Source: Actinoallomurus bryophytorum
GTDB taxonomy: Bacteria; Actinomycetota; Actinomycetes; Streptosporangiales; Streptosporangiaceae
Reading direction: 5' to 3'
DNA: 64,000 nucleotides
NCBI RefSeq assembly: GCF_006716425.1
Contig: NZ_VFOZ01000002.1
Coordinates: 620,001 to 684,000, forward strand
Shown here: positions 60,165 to 64,000 of the stretch, in pieces
Numbering within the stretch: position 1 is the first letter of the stretch
How the letters are laid out: each line of letters begins with the position of its first letter
Position numbers and translations under genes: made by a program
The notes under the pieces: generated by a model
The model's database searches: none
What the model saw: the letters and a program-made list of their open reading frames with translations, nothing else
What the model was told of the DNA's origin: nothing

Positions 60165-61976
60165 TCAGCGGCTGCGGGAGACCCTCAGCGGGAAGGTGCC
60201 ATTGCCGACGTTGCTGAGCGTGGTGGTGTACGCCGCGAGGTACTGATCCAGGTACGGCGAGCGGTCGCCCTGGGTCGGTACGTCGAAGCGCGGGTCCAGT
60301 ACGTCCAGGGCGAGCCGTGCGCCGGAGACCGTGATCGTGTGGCCCGAGGGGACGTCCAGCCAGCCGTTGGAGGTGATGGTCCCTATCTGGATCCCCAATT
60401 GGTGTCCTTGCGCGATGGTCCAGTCGGTCGACTTCAGGTCGAAGGAGATCCGGCCGCTGTGATCCAGCAGGGCGACGTTCTCGTCGAACATCGTCGCGGT
60501 GCCGTCCGGGGCGACGTCCCACAGGCGTGCCATCACGTTGCCGGTCGTGCTCGCGTTGAGCGTGATCTGCGGGGTGGCCGTCAGCCGCACCGTACGGGAC
60601 GCGGGTGTGGACCAGGTCCAGAAGCTGGACGTGGTGGCGGCACTCCGCTTGGCGGCGGTCTTCTCGGGGCCGGACAGCGGCTCCAGCCGTGGCGCTCGCT
60701 CCATGTCCCAGCGCCCGCTGTTCGCCGCGCTCGCCGACGGGGCGGCGCCACCGCCGTCGTCGACGTACTGGCCCGAGGAGAGGCGCGCATCGTACGACGT
60801 CGTGGTCACCGGCCAGGTCGGCTGGGCGCGCCAGTGGCCGAGGCTGTCCTCGATGGCGTACGCCTGGTCGTGCACAGACGGCCTCGTGCCGCGCAGGTAC
60901 TCGTCGTAGAAGCGCATCACCTCGTCGAACCAGCCGGCGCGGCCCTGGGCCAGCCGGCCGTTCGCGTCCACGTCGTTGCCTCGTACGTGCTCCCACTGGC
61001 CGAGCCAGCCGCGTTCCCGGCCGTGGTGGTCGTCCAAGTACTCCTCCGCGTCCTCGGGCTTGGTGTTGGGCTCGATCATGCCCTGGGTCACGAACAACGG
61101 CGTGCTGGTGCCGCGCGCGTGGGCGGCCAGGTTGCGGGCCTTCCAGTACGCCGAGTCCAGGTCCGGATTGTTGTTGTTGGTGATGTTGTCGCTCAGGCAC
61201 TGCGGATGGCCCGTCTCGTACTCCGCGGCGGCCTTGTACCGGTCGCTGTCATCCGGCATCGGCGGCATCGTCGCGATCGAGTTGTACGCCTCCGGCGTGC
61301 CGGTGACGTTCGGGCGCGGTACCTCGTTGCTGAACAGGTAGTTGTACATGTTCCAGACGGGCTCCTGCGCGACGACCGCCTTCAGGCTCGGCAGCTTGAG
61401 GTCATTGCCCACGAGCCCCGTGACTGCGTCGTACGACTTGCCGTACATGCCGACCTTGCCGGTCGACCAGCGTTGGGCGGCCGACCACTTGATGGCGGCG
61501 CGGACGTCGGCCTGCTCCCCCGGGCCGACCCAGTCCAGACACCCGGTGCTCCCGCCGAAGCCGCGCAGGTCGACCATCACGAAGGTGTAGCCGCGCGCCA
61601 TCAGGTGGGCGCCGTCGACGAAGTCCTGGAAGCGCGCCGACGGTCCGACCCGGTCCCAGCCCTCGGGACCGGTCTGGCCCGCGTGCGCGAAGTACGGGCC
61701 GACCGAGAGGATCACCGGCGTCTTCGCGCCGGCCGGCAGGTTCGCCGGGCGCAGCACGTCGGCGTGCAGCACGACACCGCTGCCGTCGGAGGACGGGAAG
61801 TACGCCTCCGTCCACGCCGCGCCTTCGGGAACCCGCGGGTTCTCGTCATGGGTGACCGGGGGGTCGGACGCCGGTGCGGCCTGTGCCACCGCAGGCGAAC
61901 CGCCCGCGACGAGGGAGGTGACGATGGCCAACGCACCGGCCGCCGCGATGGCCGATGCCTTCTTGCGAAACTTCAT
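60165..61976 (-). CDS. exported CocE/NonD-family (S15-like) hydrolase
   Basis: Secreted hydrolase of 603 residues with a signal peptide (residues 1-34, KKASAIAAAGALAIVTSLVAG region, cut). The catalytic Ser181 lies in GMYGKSYDAVTG; the acid and His are in the C-terminal half of the hydrolase domain (QGMIEPNTKPED and QWEHVRGNDVDANG regions). A beta-sandwich C-terminal domain of the X-Pro dipeptidyl-peptidase S15 type ends the protein (VRLTATPQITLNAST onward). Probably an esterase or Xaa-Pro dipeptidyl-peptidase acting outside the cell. A GGAGCGGAT precedes ATG 61976. Confidence 0.85.
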   Translation of the reverse strand: MKFRKKASAIAAAGALAIVTSLVAGGSPAVAQAAPASDPPVTHDENPRVPEGAAWTEAYFPSSDGSGVVLHADVLRPANLPAGAKTPVILSVGPYFAHAGQTGPEGWDRVGPSARFQDFVDGAHLMARGYTFVMVDLRGFGGSTGCLDWVGPGEQADVRAAIKWSAAQRWSTGKVGMYGKSYDAVTGLVGNDLKLPSLKAVVAQEPVWNMYNYLFSNEVPRPNVTGTPEAYNSIATMPPMPDDSDRYKAAAEYETGHPQCLSDNITNNNNPDLDSAYWKARNLAAHARGTSTPLFVTQGMIEPNTKPEDAEEYLDDHHGRERGWLGQWEHVRGNDVDANGRLAQGRAGWFDEVMRFYDEYLRGTRPSVHDQAYAIEDSLGHWRAQPTWPVTTTSYDARLSSGQYVDDGGGAAPSASAANSGRWDMERAPRLEPLSGPEKTAAKRSAATTSSFWTWSTPASRTVRLTATPQITLNASTTGNVMARLWDVAPDGTATMFDENVALLDHSGRISFDLKSTDWTIAQGHQLGIQIGTITSNGWLDVPSGHTITVSGARLALDVLDPRFDVPTQGDRSPYLDQYLAAYTTTLSNVGNGTFPLRVSRSR

Positions 61977-62469
61977 ATCCGCTCCGCCGAATCAGTTCTC
62001 GAGGGGCCCGCCTGGGTTGCCTAGCGAGACTAAATTTTTTCTGCGGAGTTGTCGCCGGCCTTGTTTCTTCTCGGCATTCAGAGATGCGACCGCGTCGTCT
62101 TCGCCCTCCTCGTCATCAGCAACTGCAGTTGTTGCCGCCTATCAGCGGCGATCACGCAGCGCGCCCGCGGCGTGACGGTTCTTGGACACCTTCGGCCTAT
62201 TGGCGCAAGCGAAGAAGAGAAAATGACCGGTCCCGGACGAGCTGCCAGCTACGACGAAAGCTGGAGGCACGGCTTCGGCCCCCGGTGAAAGGATCAGCCA
62301 GCCGCGATGGCGAAGACGCCGATGGCTCCGCCGGGCGAGGACGGCAGGGCCTTCGCTGACCGTAGGCCCACAACCAGCGAGAGGCCGGTTTCCAGGAAAC
62401 GGAGCGGCCCAGCCTCTCTGACTGAGTCGGCCAAGGTGACCTGCTATCTCTCGGTCGTACCATCATCAA
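61977..62469. other. intergenic stretch with no supported gene
   Basis: Short open frames on both strands have atypical codon use and no family sequence. It holds the promoters of the leftward S15-like gene and the rightward interrupted gene. Confidence 0.5.
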
Positions 62470-63180
62470 ATGGAGTACCGGCCCACGCAGTACGGCAAGC
62501 CTCGCGGTGAATACGTCCCGCTGCGCGTCCAGCCGAGACTGGCCAGTTGGATGGCTGCTGGTCATCCAGACCAGGTCCGGTTGGAAGAGTTCCTGTCTCA
62601 CGCCTGTGAGCGGGTCCAGGGGCAGCTGGAACGGGCGCCGGAGCCGTTGGCTCTCAGTCTCGAGGTGGGGCTTCCCGGGTCGACCTCACTCGTGGGCTCT
62701 CACGATCTCGACAATTACCTCCTCCCCTTGGCGAAGCGGCTGGGCAAGCTCAGTGGCCGAGACTTCGTCTCGGTATGGGGGAGCAAGCAGCATGCCGACT
62801 CCTCGTCCGTTTGAGTAGGCCAGGCCACGCCAATGGCCGAGCTGCTATCCGGCGAGTCGTTCACGGTCCAGACGAGTGCATCATCTGATTCGACGGCATA
62901 CAAGCGACAGATCCACGATCAGCTCACCGGAGCATGCGAGATCGTCGGTGAGGGCGCCGTGTCGATGCACCTCGCCTTTTCCGTCGGGGCTCGCCGTAAT
63001 TGGCTCAACCTGTGGAAGGCGACAATCGATGATATGGACCCGATTCTTGGCCAGGCGGTCCCCAGATGGCCGTGGCACCCATGTGATGGCCGCATCGTCG
63101 AGCTGGGTTTGCACCGCAGCATCGAACCCTCTTTGAAAAACGAGGTTGTGATCTCCATTAACGCCAGTCCCAAGACTTAA
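62470..63180 (+). pseudogene. conserved gene interrupted by one in-frame TGA
   Basis: Two parts in one frame are separated only by TGA at 62812-62814 (GTT TGA GTA). Part one includes SHDLDNYLLPLAKRLG and VSVWGSKQHADSSS; part two FTVQTSASSDSTAYKRQIHDQ, then GARRNWLNLWKATIDDMDPI and DGRIVELGLHRS. Together they form one protein of about 236 residues, with DxDN and NLWK..D..DP and DGRI blocks that weakly recall RusA-type resolvases but that I cannot assign. Homologues would read Arg there (CGA to TGA). Either a pseudogene with one nonsense change or two peptides: an ATG at 62833 could restart the second half. Confidence 0.6.
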
Positions 63181-63202
63181 GCCGCCCGTGTGCAGGTGGA
63201 AT

Positions 63203-63349
63203 ATGAAAACGTACATCGAGTACAGCTGTGGGGCCGATCCGGCCTGTCCGACACCGATGACCGCGACGCTTGGGCCGGTCGATGTAGATCGCTGGTGTCA
63301 GTGCACTCGATCTGCACATATGGTCGGGATTGTCAGTCCGTTATTGTGA
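63203..63349 (+). CDS. small Cys-rich protein
   Basis: A 48-residue frame after AGGTGG (63195-63200), beginning MKTYIEYSCGADPACPTP and containing WCQCTRSAH. Four Cys and a His could bind a zinc ion. It lies between the interrupted gene and the edge gene and may be a mobile-element accessory. No family recognised. Confidence 0.4.
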   Translation: MKTYIEYSCGADPACPTPMTATLGPVDVDRWCQCTRSAHMVGIVSPLL

Positions 63350-63411
63350 CTGAGCGCCATTCGTGTGACCATATCCATACAGCACGATTTCAGGGGACTG
63401 CCGGGAGTCTG

Positions 63412-64000
63412 ATGGAGAGCAAGAGGTGCGTCAACTGTCATGCGTCGGTGTCGGGACGCGCCGATACCGGTGTTCGCGGTCCGGACATCGCCTGGATGGT
63501 TCACTGCACGGCATGCGCTGTGCTGGTCGAGGGCCAGATGGAACCCATCGTCGCCCGACCCAGCGGAGCATTCATCGATATCTTCCGATGTCGCTCCTGC
63601 GGGACGCCGCGGGCCTGCCGACCCGGGTGGCGCACCCGTTGCATGATCTGCCTTGACGACCGGACCCGTCTTCCGACTGACGCCGGGGACCTAGCAACGA
63701 AAGTCCTTAATACACTGCCGCACCGAACCGACATCAGCACAATCCTCGGCCAAGGCCACAGCGGTGACCCTCGCGACGTATGGCGGTACTGCGCTCGCCA
63801 CATCGTCGAAGACCGGACCGCCTCGCTTGCACGACCCGGATGGACGGTACTAGCCACCGATATCTGGGGTCTGCCGTGGGAGATCGAGACACGCGAGGCC
63901 GAGTCGCACGGCACCTGGGCCCGCCATGAAATCTGTGGCACCGTACAGAAGGTCACGCGGGCCCGTCCCGAGTGCAAAAACTGCCCGCCCGAGGAAAATT
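63412..64000 (+). CDS. Cys-rich (multi CxxC) protein, runs off the right edge
   Basis: A frame open for 196 codons to the end of the window, starting at ATG 63412 after GGGAG. Cys pairs repeat: KRCVNCHASVS, HCTACAVL, FRCRSCGTPRAC, RCMICLDD, then YCARH and, near the edge, ECKNCPP. The fold is probably a set of zinc ribbons with two helical stretches between. Base composition is less GC-rich than the bulk. The C-terminus lies outside the window; no function can be named. Confidence 0.65.
   Translation, partial: MESKRCVNCHASVSGRADTGVRGPDIAWMVHCTACAVLVEGQMEPIVARPSGAFIDIFRCRSCGTPRACRPGWRTRCMICLDDRTRLPTDAGDLATKVLNTLPHRTDISTILGQGHSGDPRDVWRYCARHIVEDRTASLARPGWTVLATDIWGLPWEIETREAESHGTWARHEICGTVQKVTRARPECKNCPPEEN

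Noticed and set aside
62812-62814. TGA read as selenocysteine
   Set aside because: No SECIS-like hairpin was seen after it and the site would most simply be an Arg codon (CGA) changed to TGA.
1-64000. tRNA, rRNA or complete insertion sequences
   Set aside because: No T-loop plus CCA-like ends in the right spacing, no rRNA runs, no transposase motifs; the GGTTCGAG-type strings found fall inside coding genes.

Overview
The window is chromosomal DNA from a high-GC actinomycete. Codons are strongly GC-biased, the strings CGTACG and CGTAC recur, start codons are often GTG or TTG, and the gene families are actinobacterial: a PknG/GlnX/GlnH signalling cluster, SthA, a sigma/anti-sigma pair, secreted GH18 and GH3 enzymes, EspC/WXG100-like proteins and a CATRA-type CHAT/TPR conflict system. 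A Streptosporangiales or Thermomonosporaceae-like host is a guess from style only. I saw no rRNA, tRNA, CRISPR array or complete insertion sequence.

Layout. 0-5.6 kb: housekeeping and regulation (GNAT, methyltransferase, TPR protein, SthA, sigma/anti-sigma, FadR-type regulator). 5.68-6.08 kb: a perfect 15-bp tandem repeat of 26 copies. 6.4-10.0 kb: secreted chitinase-like and beta-glucosidase genes. 10.2-10.5 kb: a dead dihydrofolate-reductase-family gene. 10.8-19.9 kb: an expanded PknG module of seven genes (coiled coil, zinc-ribbon/PknG-like kinase, PP2C phosphatase, vWA, FHA, GlnX-like membrane protein, GlnH-like lipoprotein), mostly with overlapping or nearly abutting genes. 20.2-34 kb: exported and envelope proteins (beta-helix, LVIVD, phosphodiester glycosidase), a copper operon (CopC-CopD fusion, lipoprotein, YcnI), a PucR regulator, a hydrolase and an antitoxin with the stub of its toxin. 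33.7-39.3 kb: two divergent operons around a 25-bp palindrome (TetR and APH-like kinase on one side; VOC, CMD, acyl-CoA dehydrogenase and CoA-transferase on the other), whose gene content recalls ACAD10/11-type 4-hydroxyacyl-CoA degradation.

39.3-64 kb is accessory in character: toxin-antitoxin wreckage with an inversion junction, type VII-like exported proteins of visibly lower GC, and the relic of a helicase gene. A five-gene cluster (PD-(D/E)XK/DUF2075 helicase, unknown, Cas4-like Fe-S nuclease, unknown, SF1 helicase) follows and amounts to a split Dna2-like machine. Next comes a CATRA-like conflict cassette (effector protein fused to a glycosyltransferase, a small partner, a 1253-residue TPR-CHAT protease), then a STAND NTPase, an S15-like peptidase, a gene interrupted by one in-frame TGA, and a Cys-rich gene running off the right edge.

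How the genes may work together. GlnH/GlnX probably sense an extracellular amino acid and signal to the PknG-like kinase; the phosphatase, FHA and vWA proteins would close the loop. The nuclease/helicase set and the CATRA and STAND genes look like layered defence. An unusual regulatory signature (three CTGGA-type boxes spaced exactly 10 bp) appears at three places in this accessory part and may link these modules. Roles are inferred from family resemblance read by eye; no database search was run.
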